DNA from: Anaerolineae bacterium
GTDB taxonomy: Bacteria; Chloroflexota; Anaerolineae; Aggregatilineales; J027
DNA: 64,000 nt
Direction: 5' to 3'
Assembly: GCA_019913005.1 (NCBI GenBank)
Contig: JAIOHL010000117.1
Location: 1-64,000, forward strand
Position 1 is the stretch's first letter. Each line of letters begins with the position of its first letter. A program made the translations under genes and the position numbers. The notes under the pieces are model-generated. The model saw only the letters and a program-made list of their open reading frames with translations. It made no database searches and had not been told where the DNA came from. Below are positions 1 to 8,638 of the stretch, piece by piece.

Positions 1-386
1 GTGTGGGTCGGGGTGGGGGTTTCGGTAAAGGTGGCTGTCGGCGTATGGGTGTCCGTCGGAGTGTGGGTCACGGTTGGCGTCAGCGTACCTGTCAACGTTG
101 CGGTGGGGGTGGCGCTTGGCGTAAAAGTCAGCGTCCGGGGCAGTGGGGTATGGGATGGAATCGGAGTGCTGGTATAGGCCGCCGCAATTGCAAATGAGGT
201 TTGTGTGGCGTCTAATTGCGCCAGAACTTGATTAATGGCATCAGCGGTAGAGGTGCTATCGGTTTGTCGCAGTTCACGTACCCGCCACGCATAGGCCACC
301 GCAAATAGCCCTGCCATAAGGCCGACCACTGTTAAACTGATTAAGATAACCAGACTCGATTGTGAAGATTTTTTTGAGGATGCCAT
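1..386 (-). CDS. Membrane-anchored protein with Thr/Pro-rich linker (3' end outside window)
   Basis: On the minus strand an ATG at 386 opens a frame that runs off the left edge with no stop. The product starts with a short basic/Ser stretch ([11 protein letters not shown]), then one hydrophobic segment at about residues 12-34, a region with Gln/Asp, and from about residue 75 a long low-complexity run of Thr, Pro, Ser and Ala (repeats like TPT, HTPT). This is the usual layout of a surface protein whose folded domain follows a flexible stalk. The folded part is not in the window, so no function can be given. It is divergent from trmFO. Confidence 0.7.
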   Translation of the reverse strand, partial: MASSKKSSQSSLVILISLTVVGLMAGLFAVAYAWRVRELRQTDSTSTADAINQVLAQLDATQTSFAIAAAYTSTPIPSHTPLPRTLTFTPSATPTATLTGTLTPTVTHTPTDTHTPTATFTETPTPTH

Positions 387-508
387 AGAACCTAGAGTGT
401 TTAGAAATATCTGATACTGTTCCAAATCATATAACGGCGTAGGCAATCTGCGCCAACCGCAGTAAAATAACGTTAAATATTGGAATAAGGTATAGGTCAC
501 ACAGTCGA

Positions 509-1852
509 ATGCCAGTATTGCACATCATTGGGGGCGGATTGGCGGGTTCAGAAGCCGCATGGCAGGCCGCCGAACAAGGCATTGATACGATTTTGTATGA
601 GATGCGCCCCAAGAAAACCACTCCGGCCCATATGACGGATCGGTTGGGTGAATTGGTGTGCAGCAACTCCTTAGGGTCGGATTTACCTGACCGCGCCTCC
701 GGTTTGCTAAAAAATGAACTGCGTCGTTTGGGTTCCCTGTTGATGCGAGCCGCCGAAGTTGCTTCCGTTCCGGCGGGTGGGGCGCTGGCAGTGGATCGTC
801 TTAAATTTGCTGATGAAATTGAAGGGGCGATTCAGAGCCATTCACGCATTACCCTTTTACGTGAAGAGGTCATCCGAATTCCTGATGAACCTACGATTAT
901 CGCCAGCGGGCCATTGACCTCCCCGGCATTGGCAGCGAGTATTGCGCGGCTGACCAGCGAAAAATACATGTATTTTTATGATGCCCTGACGCCCTTAATT
1001 ACCGGGGATTCCATCAACATGGACATCGCGTTTCGGGCCAATCGGTGGGGGCGCGGCGAAACTGAAGACGGCGATTACATCAACTGCCCGATGAACAAAG
1101 AGGAATATGAGGCGTTTGTCGCCGCACTGTTGTCGGCAGAACGGATTCAATTACGCGACTTTGAACAGGAAGACACCCATTTTTTTGAGGGCTGTCTCCC
1201 TGTCGAACAAATTGCCAGCCGGGGTGAAAAAGCCCTCGCGTTTGGCCCCATGCGCCCTGTCGGCATTTTTGACCCCCGTACAGGCCGACGCCCCTATGCT
1301 GTCGTCCAACTACGGCAAGATAATCTGGCAGGCACGCTTTACAATTTGGTCGGCTTTCAGACCAACCTTAAATGGCCTGAACAAGAACGGGTCTTTCGCA
1401 TGATACCGGGTTTGGAAAATGCCAAATTTTCACGGTTGGGGCAGATGCACCGCAACACATTTATCAACTCCCCCTACCTGCTGCATCCTACATTGCAATT
1501 TAAAACCCGCCACGACTTGTTTTTCGCAGGGCAAATTACGGGTGTAGAAGGCTATGCCGGCAATATCGCCACTGGATTGCTCACTGGTCTGAACGCTGCC
1601 AATCAGTTGAAAGGCAAGCCGCTGTGGACACTCCCCAATACTACTATGATCGGCGCGTTGTGCCATTATGTCACTCATGCCGAACCCAAGTATTTCCAGC
1701 CTATGAAGGCGAATTTTGATTTGCTACCCAAATTTGACGACCTCATCAAAGATAAACAGAAGCGCAAGATGGCCTATGTCAATCGGGCGCTGCATGACCT
1801 TGAACAGTATGCCGCCGAACACGATTTTGCAATTTTATCTCCAACCAATTAA
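509..1852 (+). CDS. trmFO: Methylenetetrahydrofolate-tRNA-(uracil-5-)-methyltransferase TrmFO
   Basis: TrmFO makes 5-methyluridine at position 54 of the tRNA T loop, using methylenetetrahydrofolate as carbon donor and FAD as reductant. The 447-aa length fits the family. The N-terminus carries the FAD dinucleotide-binding motif ([10 protein letters not shown], residues 8-17). The two redox cysteines of the family are in their expected contexts: ELVCSNS (Cys51) and FEGCLP in the middle of the protein. The C-terminal [11 protein letters not shown] segment is the second FAD-binding region. The start ATG has no strong ribosome site. The M28 peptidase gene follows after 15 bases, so the two may be cotranscribed. 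TrmFO rather than TrmA suggests a Gram-positive-type or deep-branching bacterium. Confidence 0.95.
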   Translation: MPVLHIIGGGLAGSEAAWQAAEQGIDTILYEMRPKKTTPAHMTDRLGELVCSNSLGSDLPDRASGLLKNELRRLGSLLMRAAEVASVPAGGALAVDRLKFADEIEGAIQSHSRITLLREEVIRIPDEPTIIASGPLTSPALAASIARLTSEKYMYFYDALTPLITGDSINMDIAFRANRWGRGETEDGDYINCPMNKEEYEAFVAALLSAERIQLRDFEQEDTHFFEGCLPVEQIASRGEKALAFGPMRPVGIFDPRTGRRPYAVVQLRQDNLAGTLYNLVGFQTNLKWPEQERVFRMIPGLENAKFSRLGQMHRNTFINSPYLLHPTLQFKTRHDLFFAGQITGVEGYAGNIATGLLTGLNAANQLKGKPLWTLPNTTMIGALCHYVTHAEPKYFQPMKANFDLLPKFDDLIKDKQKRKMAYVNRALHDLEQYAAEHDFAILSPTN

Positions 1853-1867
1853 AGGGATTTGTCGTAT

Positions 1868-2935
1868 ATGTTAAAACGAACTCGTTTACTGGTTTTAATG
1901 CTTGTAGTGTGTGGTTTGGTTATGATCGGAGTGGTTGTCCTCCAAAATGATTCCGATAATCCCAAATCCGTGCAGGCACAAGATAATACACCTATTCCCA
2001 CTGATGCAGCGACAGAGGCGCCGCCGTATTTTGATGGTGAACGTGCATTGGAATTTGCCGCTATGCAAGTAGAGTTTGGCCCACGTCCAGTCGGCAGCGA
2101 AGCCCTCACCCAAACAGGGGATGCCATTATTGAGGCACTTGAAGCCGCTGACTGGGAAGTCGTAACCCAAGAATTTCCCTATGATGCCAACGGGCAGACC
2201 TATCCGGTGCGGAACATCATTGCCAAGCGCGGCACCGGCCCCATCACAATGTTGGCCTCGCATTATGACACCCGCATGATTGCCGACAACGACCCCGACC
2301 CACTGTTACAAGGCGATCCGGTGCTGGGCGCAAACGACGCCGCCAGCAGCGCCTCGGTATTACTGGAAATGGCGGAAATGGTCAATGACCACTATGAGAT
2401 CACTGAAAATAATCAAATCTGGTTGGTGTTTTTCGACGCGGAAGATAACGGACGTATCCCCGGTTGGGATTGGATTTTGGGATCGCGTTATATGGCGACC
2501 CACCTCGATCAATTAGGCGTCACGCCCGAAGACTTTAACCTGATGATTTTGTTCGATATGGTGGGTGAGGCCGATACAGATCGTGAATATATCGGCTTGG
2601 ATATGGTGACGGAAAAAGTCGGTCAGAAATTCTATTACGAGCGTAATTCAATCAATAATGCCCCAGAATACACAGCAGCACTGTGGCAATTAGCGGCTGA
2701 ATTAGGTTTTGCCGACCAATTTGTCGCAGAACCTCGTTACACCATAACTGATGATCATCTGCCATTTATCGAACAGGGCATCCCAGCAGTGGATATTATT
2801 GACTTTGACTATCCCTATTGGCATACCACTGCCGACACACTGGACAAATTGAGTGCGACCAGCCTAGATCGTGTGGGCAGTGTCGTAGAGATGTATTTAC
2901 TTCAAACCGGAGTCCTACAGGTTAAGACACAATGA
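1868..2935 (+). CDS. Membrane-anchored M28-family aminopeptidase / glutaminyl cyclase-like
   Basis: This is a zinc-dependent M28 hydrolase, probably extracytoplasmic. The N-terminus (MLKRTRLLVLMLVVCG...) is a single hydrophobic segment followed by a Thr/Pro/Ala linker, so it is a signal anchor. The metal ligands are visible in order: SHYDT (His-x-Asp), GANDAAS (Asp), FFDAEDNG (Glu/Asp), FDMVGEAD (Asp) and DDHLPF (His). The order and the FFDAED context resemble both M28 aminopeptidases and bacterial glutaminyl-peptide cyclotransferases, so substrate is not settled. I chose the ATG at 1868, with AAAGGG 11 bases upstream, over a TTG three codons earlier. Its stop overlaps the next start by four bases, so it is translationally coupled to the aminotransferase. 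Confidence 0.85.
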   Translation: MLKRTRLLVLMLVVCGLVMIGVVVLQNDSDNPKSVQAQDNTPIPTDAATEAPPYFDGERALEFAAMQVEFGPRPVGSEALTQTGDAIIEALEAADWEVVTQEFPYDANGQTYPVRNIIAKRGTGPITMLASHYDTRMIADNDPDPLLQGDPVLGANDAASSASVLLEMAEMVNDHYEITENNQIWLVFFDAEDNGRIPGWDWILGSRYMATHLDQLGVTPEDFNLMILFDMVGEADTDREYIGLDMVTEKVGQKFYYERNSINNAPEYTAALWQLAAELGFADQFVAEPRYTITDDHLPFIEQGIPAVDIIDFDYPYWHTTADTLDKLSATSLDRVGSVVEMYLLQTGVLQVKTQ

Positions 2936-4113
2936 TCAAAAACTTTCCCCTTGCTGCACGGGTCGAGAATCTACCCGACTATCCCTTTGCCATCATCGGT
3001 CAACGGCTGCATGAATTACGAATGCAGGGCCGCGACATCATTCAGGTGGATATGGGCAGTCCCGATCTGCCGCCGCCAAGTGCTGTAATTGAGACCCTTG
3101 CCACCGTTGCCAGCCAGCCGAATAAACACGGCTATGCGGGGTACCGCGGCACGCCAGCTTTTCGTAAGTCAGTCTCGCGTTACTATGACAACCGCTTTGG
3201 CATTAAATTAGACCCGGAACACGAAGTCCTGCCACTGATTGGCTCGAAAGAAGGCATAGTCAATTTTATGCTGGCGATGGTGGGGCCGGGGGATGTGGTA
3301 CTCGTACCCAGCTTGGCTTATCCCGCCTATGCGATGGGCGCACAATTGGCGGAGGCCGAAGTCTATATTATGCCGATGCGAGCCGAGACTAATTTCTTGC
3401 CTGTGCTGGAAGATATTCCCGAAGACATCCGCCATCGGGCCAAACTGCTGTGGCTGAACTACCCCAATAATCCTACCGGGGCGCTGGCCTCATTGGAATA
3501 TTATGAAAATGCTGTCGCGTTTTGTCGCAAATATGGCATCATGCTATGTTCCGACAATCCCTATTTTGAATTGGTCTATGATGGGGAACCGATTGCACCG
3601 AGTGCCCTGCTGCCAGATAATGCCAAAGACATCACCATCGAGTTTATGAGCCTGTCGAAATCGCATAATATGGCGGGCTGGCGACTGGGGGCGGCAGTCG
3701 GGAATGCCGAGGCGTTGGCGGCCCTGTTAAAAGTCAAAAGCAATGTAGACAGTGGTCACTTCCATGCCATTTATGAAGCCGGGATTACCGCGCTTGATAC
3801 GACGCCGCACGAATGGATTGCAGAGCGTAATCTGCGTTATGCCGTTCGTCGGGATAAAATCATTGCTGCCCTACCACAAATCGGCCTAGAAATTGATGCA
3901 CCGCCACGTGGGTCGCTCTATGTATGGGCAAGGGTACAAGATGGTGACGATGTGGGTTATACGGATCGTTGCCTGCTGGAGGCCGGAATTTCGATGGCGG
4001 CAGGCTCAATTTATGGCGAAGATGGGCGTGGGTATGTCCGCATGAGTCTGGGTATACCGGACGATGTGCTGAATCAGGCCCTTGATAAACTTGTCCGATG
4101 GTGGAATTCATAA
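2932..4113 (+). CDS. Class I/II PLP-dependent aminotransferase
   Basis: This is a fold-type I pyridoxal-phosphate aminotransferase of 393 aa. The Schiff-base lysine is Lys243 in SLSKSHNMAGWRLG, the aspartate that contacts the ring nitrogen lies in LCSDNPYFELVY, the NYPNNPTGA segment is the classic class I asparagine/proline motif, and the carboxylate-binding arginine is in the C-terminal GYVRMSLG. The N-terminal DMGSPDLPPP resembles LL-diaminopimelate and alanine aminotransferase-like enzymes, but specificity cannot be read from sequence. Its ATG overlaps the stop of the peptidase gene (ATGA). Confidence 0.9.
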   Translation: MIKNFPLAARVENLPDYPFAIIGQRLHELRMQGRDIIQVDMGSPDLPPPSAVIETLATVASQPNKHGYAGYRGTPAFRKSVSRYYDNRFGIKLDPEHEVLPLIGSKEGIVNFMLAMVGPGDVVLVPSLAYPAYAMGAQLAEAEVYIMPMRAETNFLPVLEDIPEDIRHRAKLLWLNYPNNPTGALASLEYYENAVAFCRKYGIMLCSDNPYFELVYDGEPIAPSALLPDNAKDITIEFMSLSKSHNMAGWRLGAAVGNAEALAALLKVKSNVDSGHFHAIYEAGITALDTTPHEWIAERNLRYAVRRDKIIAALPQIGLEIDAPPRGSLYVWARVQDGDDVGYTDRCLLEAGISMAAGSIYGEDGRGYVRMSLGIPDDVLNQALDKLVRWWNS

Positions 4114-4180
4114 CGACCACGAGGATTTAGTAGGGGTGGTTTGCGAATCACTCCTACCTAGGCAAAAGGAGTAAAACCTT

Positions 4181-5521
4181 ACGGCTAAACATACACAGGT
4201 AGACAACTTCAGTGAACGGGCGTTTCTCGTTGGGATTGAGATTCGCGGCTCGCGGCCATTGCTTTCCGTTGAAGACTCGCTCGAAGAATTAAAACTGTTG
4301 GCGGACACGGCGGGCATGATCGTCGTTGGTCAAGCCTATCAGCGGCTCAACCGGATTGTCCCCGGTACGTTTATCGGCCCCGGTAAAGTTGAAGAAATCA
4401 AAGAAACCATCACCGAATTGCCCGCCAGTGTGGTCATTTTTGACGATGAACTCTCACCGCGTCACCAACGTGAATTGGAAGAGGCATTTGGCGAAAACAT
4501 CAAAGTGCTTGACCGTTCGGCGCTCATCCTCGACATTTTTGCCCAACATGCCACGACCCATGAAGGCCGCTTGCAGGTCGAGTTGGCGCAGTACGAATAT
4601 CGTTTACCACGCCTGACCCGTCAATGGACACACCTTGCTCGTCAAGCAGGCGGTGGCGGTGGACGTGGCGGGAATGCCGGAGTCGGGTTGCGTGGGCCGG
4701 GTGAAACTCAGTTGGAAGTTGACCGCCGTGAAGTGGGCCGCCGCATCAGCAAACTTAAAGAAGATTTGGAAAACGTGCGGGGGCATCGTCAGCGCCAACG
4801 CCAACAGCGCGAAAAAGCGGGTCTACCCGTCATCGCATTGGTGGGCTATACCAACGCGGGCAAATCTACCCTGCTGAACACATTAACTGGATCGGATATT
4901 TACGTCGCCAATCAGTTGTTTGCCACGCTTGACCCAACGACGCGCAAAACCGTTTTGCCGGGGGGGAAGGCTGTGCTGTTCTCCGACACAGTAGGATTTA
5001 TTCAAAAACTGCCGACCACCCTCATCGCGGCATTTCAGGCCACTTTGGAAGGCATTACCGAGGCCGATTTGCTCTTGCATGTCGTAGATGCCATCCATCC
5101 CAATCTGATGCAGCAAATTGAGGCCGTCGAGGATACGCTGGCCGAAATTGAGGTGCCGCGCATCCCAAAGATTTTGGTGCTCAACAAAATTGATATGGTC
5201 GAAGGCGGCAAACCCGACGCCGAGAAATTTGCTGGCCTCGGTTACAATGCGATTGTGGGAGTATCGGCGCTCGAAAAACTGGGTATCCAAGACCTGCTGC
5301 AAGCAGTAGAAGATGTGATGAAAACTACCCTTGTGCCGATCCGCGTATTGCTGCCCTATAGTCAAGGCGAATTGCTGTCGTGGATTCATACACGTGGCGT
5401 GGTGGATCGTGAGGAGCATACCCAAGAGGGTGTCCTCATTGAAGCCCATTTGCCAGCACGGGCCGTCCAACGGGTCGAGCAGTTTTTTGAATCCACCTCG
5501 CCGGATATTGAGGAGATTTGA
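4181..5521 (+). CDS. hflX: GTPase HflX, apparent ACG start codon
   Basis: HflX is a ribosome-associated GTPase that splits stalled 70S ribosomes. The N-terminal HflX domain holds GPGKVEEIK and DDELSPRHQRELEE; a coiled coil follows the Gly-rich GGGGRGGNAGVGLRGPGETQLE segment; the G domain has G1 GYTNAGKSTL, G3 DTVGF and G4 NKID. The first ATG/GTG/TTG in frame is a TTG at 4259, but the family-typical N-terminal strand (RAFLVGIEIRG, then SLEELKLLADTAG) begins upstream of it. The frame is open back to a stop at 4172, and AAAGGAG at 4165-4171 lies 9 bases before an ACG at 4181. I therefore place the start at ACG 4181 (446 aa). A start at 4259 would give 420 aa and cut the first strand. Confidence 0.9.
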   Translation, partial: TAKHTQVDNFSERAFLVGIEIRGSRPLLSVEDSLEELKLLADTAGMIVVGQAYQRLNRIVPGTFIGPGKVEEIKETITELPASVVIFDDELSPRHQRELEEAFGENIKVLDRSALILDIFAQHATTHEGRLQVELAQYEYRLPRLTRQWTHLARQAGGGGGRGGNAGVGLRGPGETQLEVDRREVGRRISKLKEDLENVRGHRQRQRQQREKAGLPVIALVGYTNAGKSTLLNTLTGSDIYVANQLFATLDPTTRKTVLPGGKAVLFSDTVGFIQKLPTTLIAAFQATLEGITEADLLLHVVDAIHPNLMQQIEAVEDTLAEIEVPRIPKILVLNKIDMVEGGKPDAEKFAGLGYNAIVGVSALEKLGIQDLLQAVEDVMKTTLVPIRVLLPYSQGELLSWIHTRGVVDREEHTQEGVLIEAHLPARAVQRVEQFFESTSPDIEEI

Positions 5522-5602
5522 ACAAATGCACAAACCTGATGCTTGAGTCAGGACGTATTTTCCTGTAGCGTAGTAAGACACATTTTAAAAATGTAATACG
5601 TT

Positions 5603-5876
5603 GATGGCGAAAAGTACGAAAGTTTGCACAGTCCAGAGAGTGGTTGCCGCTGAGAATACCACCTGTCGCCCTTTCCGAAAGACACGCCGGAGTTGCCAGA
5701 GTGAAACGGAATCCGAGTAACTCAAGGTCGGGAGCGCCCGTTATCGCGCCGAGTTGTTAAATTATTTGAAGAATTTAAAACTCAGTGAGGTCGCACGCTG
5801 TTAGGCGGCGATAAATCAAGGTGGCACCACGAGCATTCACGCCCACTCGTCCTTGAATGGATGGTTGGGCGTTTTT
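5603..5876 (+). promoter_or_regulatory. T-box leader, Asp specifier, with intrinsic terminator
   Basis: This is a T-box riboswitch that senses uncharged tRNA and controls the aspartyl-tRNA synthetase gene 71 bases downstream. Stem I is visible: GGCG at 5606-5609 pairs with CGCC at 5685-5688; the specifier loop has AGTA (5613-5616) facing GAA (5677-5679); GAAAG at 5618-5622 pairs with CTTTC at 5671-5675; AGAGAG sits at 5635-5640. The specifier is GAC (5681-5683) followed by a purine, reading as an Asp codon. The T-box sequence AAGGTGGCACCACGA is at 5818-5832, and its antiterminator partner CGTCCTT is at 5848-5854. The competing terminator pairs CGCCCA (5840-5845) with TGGGCG (5866-5871), followed by five Ts. 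Confidence 0.92.
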
Positions 5877-5946
5877 GTTTCTCTGTTTTTTCTGTAAACC
5901 GTGTGGTGCAAACAAATTAGAGCCGTAGAAGGAGTTTAAATCGCAG

Positions 5947-7263
5947 ATGCAACGCATATTAGCCGCAGAAATTGGGGCGCATGTGGGTGAACGAGTCCGA
6001 TTGCAAGGGTGGTTACACATCCTGCGGGCGTTGGGAGAGGTTAATTTCCTCGTCCTCCGTGACCGTTCTGGCATGGCCCAAAGCGTCCTCACCCCTGCTG
6101 AACTTGCCCCGTTGGAGGGCCTCGCCGTCGAATCGGTCATCGAAATCGAAGGCAAAGTCATTGCCGCGCCGCCTGCCCCCGGTGGTTTTGAACTGCATGA
6201 AGTCAAGGTAAACGTCATTACCCCCATCGCGGAAGCGCCCCCCATCGAAATCAACAAAAAGCAGATTAACGCCTCCCTCCCCGTGTTTCTTGACCATGCC
6301 GTCGTTGGGCATCGCAATCCAGAAAAACGGGCGGTCTTGAAGCTGGCAGCGGGCGTGATGCAAGGTTTCCGTTCGACCCTTGCCGGGTTGGATTTTACTG
6401 AAATTCAGACCCCCAAACTGGTCGCGTCGTCAACCGAAGGCGGAGCGGAAGTCTATGCAGTAGAACATTTTGACAAGATCGCCTATCTTGCCCAAAGCCC
6501 TCAATTTTATAAGCAGATCATGGTCGGCGTGTTTGAGCGTGTATTTGAGGTCGGGCCAGTCTTCCGCGCCGAAAAACACTCCACCCGCCGCCATGCCAAT
6601 GAATATGTCAGCCTCGACGTGGAATTTGGCTTCATCGAAAACCATTTCACGGTCATGCGCCTTTTGACACAGGTGATTGAAGGGATTTTAAATCACCTGA
6701 CCGCTTGTTATGCACCCGAACTGGCTGCGCTAAAAGTGGTCATGCCCAAAGTTGCCCATGATACTGAAAAGCAGACCTTCCCACATATCCGTTTCCACGA
6801 AGCCCAAATGATGTTAACCGAGAAATATGGCGTAACAGATGCCATCGGTGAGCCAGACTTGACGCCCGAACATGAACGCCTGCTGGGGCAATGGGCGTTG
6901 GAGACCTATGGCAGCGATTTCGTGTTTGTAGTGGGCTATCCGATGAAAAAGCGCCCGTTCTATACCCACCCCAATCCTGAAGAACCCGAATTCAGCAATT
7001 CGTTTGACCTGCTGTTTCGAGGGACCGAATTGGTAACTGGGGGTCAGCGGCTGCATCGTTATGAGGACTATATCAACTCGGCCCAAAAACGCGGCTATTC
7101 GCTTGAACCCTTTGAGAAATACTTCGAGGCGTTTAAATATGGGATGCCACCACACGGAGGGTTCGCCATCGGCTTAGAACGTTTTGTGATGCAGCTTTGC
7201 AATCTGGATAATATTCGCCTAGCGACGCTCTTCCCGCGTGACATGCACCGCCTGACACCCTAG
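5947..7263 (+). CDS. aspS: Aspartyl-tRNA synthetase, archaeal-type, probably non-discriminating
   Basis: This class II synthetase charges tRNA-Asp with aspartate and probably also tRNA-Asn. At 438 aa it lacks the large insertion of the roughly 590-aa bacterial AspRS and matches the archaeal-type form. An N-terminal OB-fold anticodon-binding domain (about residues 1-105) precedes a catalytic core with motif 2 (VFRAEKHSTRRHANEY) and motif 3 (GGFAIGLERFVMQL). Two positions known to set tRNA specificity carry the relaxed residues: His24 in GWLH, where discriminating enzymes have Trp, and Pro76 in APPAPGG, where they have Lys. A non-discriminating enzyme requires GatCAB to convert Asp-tRNA-Asn to Asn-tRNA-Asn; gatCAB is not in the window. 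It is controlled by the upstream T-box. Confidence 0.93.
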   Translation: MQRILAAEIGAHVGERVRLQGWLHILRALGEVNFLVLRDRSGMAQSVLTPAELAPLEGLAVESVIEIEGKVIAAPPAPGGFELHEVKVNVITPIAEAPPIEINKKQINASLPVFLDHAVVGHRNPEKRAVLKLAAGVMQGFRSTLAGLDFTEIQTPKLVASSTEGGAEVYAVEHFDKIAYLAQSPQFYKQIMVGVFERVFEVGPVFRAEKHSTRRHANEYVSLDVEFGFIENHFTVMRLLTQVIEGILNHLTACYAPELAALKVVMPKVAHDTEKQTFPHIRFHEAQMMLTEKYGVTDAIGEPDLTPEHERLLGQWALETYGSDFVFVVGYPMKKRPFYTHPNPEEPEFSNSFDLLFRGTELVTGGQRLHRYEDYINSAQKRGYSLEPFEKYFEAFKYGMPPHGGFAIGLERFVMQLCNLDNIRLATLFPRDMHRLTP

Positions 7264-7285
7264 TTTGCAATCTTGCCCAGAAATG

Positions 7286-7316
7286 AAAAAGGACGGTGTT
7301 GAGCCGCCCTTTTTGT
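7286..7316 (+). terminator. Intrinsic terminator after aspS
   Basis: An imperfect hairpin pairs AAAAAGGACGG with CCGCCCTTTTT (one A-C mismatch) over a six- to seven-base loop and ends in a T run. It lies 23 bases after the aspS stop. The A run on the other side lets it also serve the convergent PA14/SH3b gene. Confidence 0.75.
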
Positions 7317-7338
7317 TTTCATGTTTAGGGGATGTCGG

Positions 7339-8334
7339 TTATTTCACGACCGGGATGTCATACTGCTTGATACCCGCTGGCAAACCGACATAGGGGGAGT
7401 AAACCCAGCCCTGTACACCCTGATAGCTGATGTAATACCATGCACCATTGTTGTTGCGGCCCAATACCGTGAAATCGGCATCTTGAGGCAGCAGGCCAAT
7501 AATTTCGGCGCGGCTGGTTGCGCCATTGCGAATATTCAACTCCGCGAACGCTACCCCCGTGACACCCGTAAACAAGTCACTTTGGGGTTGATCGGTCACC
7601 GGGACAGTGGTAAGTGTGCCGCTGACGGCGATAAAGCGTTTCGACACCCAACCTGTGCGACCATCTTTGAGATCAATCAACAGCCATGACTCGTCGTTGG
7701 TCTTGCCCAAAATTGGGAAACGTTGATAGAGGAAAATCTGCGCGATACGGCTAAATTGCAGACCGGGGCCACTGCGGACATTTAAAATATCCGCGCCAAC
7801 ATTGGCAATTGGGCCAGCCGGAACAGGGGTAATCGTGGCTTGCAAGGCCGGACGAACCGCACTCACAGGTTCCCAATCTAGCGAGACACCTGCGAAGCCA
7901 CCTGCGTCATAGTATTCAACACGCAGATTATGATCGCCACCCTTGAGGGTTTTCTGCACACTGTAGATGGTAAAATCACCTTTAGGCTGCCACTGATCAA
8001 TCACCAATTCATCATCTACCCACAGCCGGATACCATCATCCGCCCCTGCCGAAAACTGCCATTGACCGCTTTCAAAGCTAAACGTTCCTGTCCAGCGGGC
8101 TGAAAATTGATCAGCAGGCAGCAGTGTGTCGGGGCTGTTGGAAGCCCAGTTGAAGTTTAGATTGCGTTCGCTGCGGGTGACAATGGGGCTGCCTAGTAAT
8201 TCAGTGTTGTCGAAATAGGTCGCACGCCAAGGAGTGGTTAAATTTGCTTGACTGTCACTCGGTTTGACCAATAATCCAAAAAGGAAGGCTACTACTAGTA
8301 GGCCTGAGAGGATAAATGCTGTCCATTTTTGCAT
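7339..8334 (-). CDS. Exported PA14 and SH3b domain protein
   Basis: A 331-aa extracytoplasmic protein. An N-terminal signal or anchor (MQKWTAFILSGLLVVAFLFG) is followed by a PA14-type domain at about residues 38-155 (WRATYFDN, ARWTG, FSAGADDGIRLWVDDELVIDQW, LRVEYYDAGG), the signature of the carbohydrate-binding beta-barrel. Two bacterial SH3 domains follow: about 175-240 (LNVRSGPGLQFSRIAQI ... GWVSKRFI) and about 258-325 (LNIRNGATSRAEIIGLLP ... GWVYSPYV). SH3b domains usually bind peptidoglycan peptides or serve as wall anchors. No enzymatic domain is present, so a cell-surface binding or scaffold role is inferred. Confidence 0.85.
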   Translation of the reverse strand: MQKWTAFILSGLLVVAFLFGLLVKPSDSQANLTTPWRATYFDNTELLGSPIVTRSERNLNFNWASNSPDTLLPADQFSARWTGTFSFESGQWQFSAGADDGIRLWVDDELVIDQWQPKGDFTIYSVQKTLKGGDHNLRVEYYDAGGFAGVSLDWEPVSAVRPALQATITPVPAGPIANVGADILNVRSGPGLQFSRIAQIFLYQRFPILGKTNDESWLLIDLKDGRTGWVSKRFIAVSGTLTTVPVTDQPQSDLFTGVTGVAFAELNIRNGATSRAEIIGLLPQDADFTVLGRNNNGAWYYISYQGVQGWVYSPYVGLPAGIKQYDIPVVK

Positions 8335-8638
8335 GTGACGTATCCTTAAGTTTTAGTTCCCAAAAGCAGCGCCATTATTTGTGATGAATGCTGTAATCAT
8401 GATGTCAACCTTGACCATATTTTGAGAATACATCGGCACAAACTAAAGCGCAAGTCTTGTCAGGTATGAACCCGCCAAGAGCAGGGCAACATTATAGCGT
8501 ACAATATTCTAACCACAAGTATTCAATCGGCTAACTTATACAAATGTTGTTTGTCGGTGATCGTCAGCCTAGTGTATACTCCCTAAATGGTCAGGGTAGA
8601 ATTCAGGCAAAAAGTCGCTAATTTTTAGGAGCATAATC
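8335..8638. other. 304-base divergent intergenic region
   Basis: This region separates the PA14/SH3b gene (minus) from the tail-tube-like gene (plus). I see no open frame and no RNA gene. The right half contains a good plus-strand promoter (8551-8580) and an AGGAG ribosome site at 8627-8631. The left part must hold the minus-strand promoter, but I cannot point to one. Confidence 0.5.
8551..8580 (+). promoter_or_regulatory. Sigma-70-type promoter for tail-tube-like gene
   Basis: TTGTCG at 8551-8556 and TATACT at 8575-8580 are separated by 18 bases, which fits a housekeeping promoter with a near-perfect -10. Transcription would start near 8587, leaving a leader of about 50 bases before the ATG at 8639. 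Confidence 0.5.

Noticed and set aside
4883..5581. Long open frame of 232 codons on the minus strand
   Set aside because: It lies opposite the HflX GTPase domain; composition is a shadow of the plus-strand codon use.
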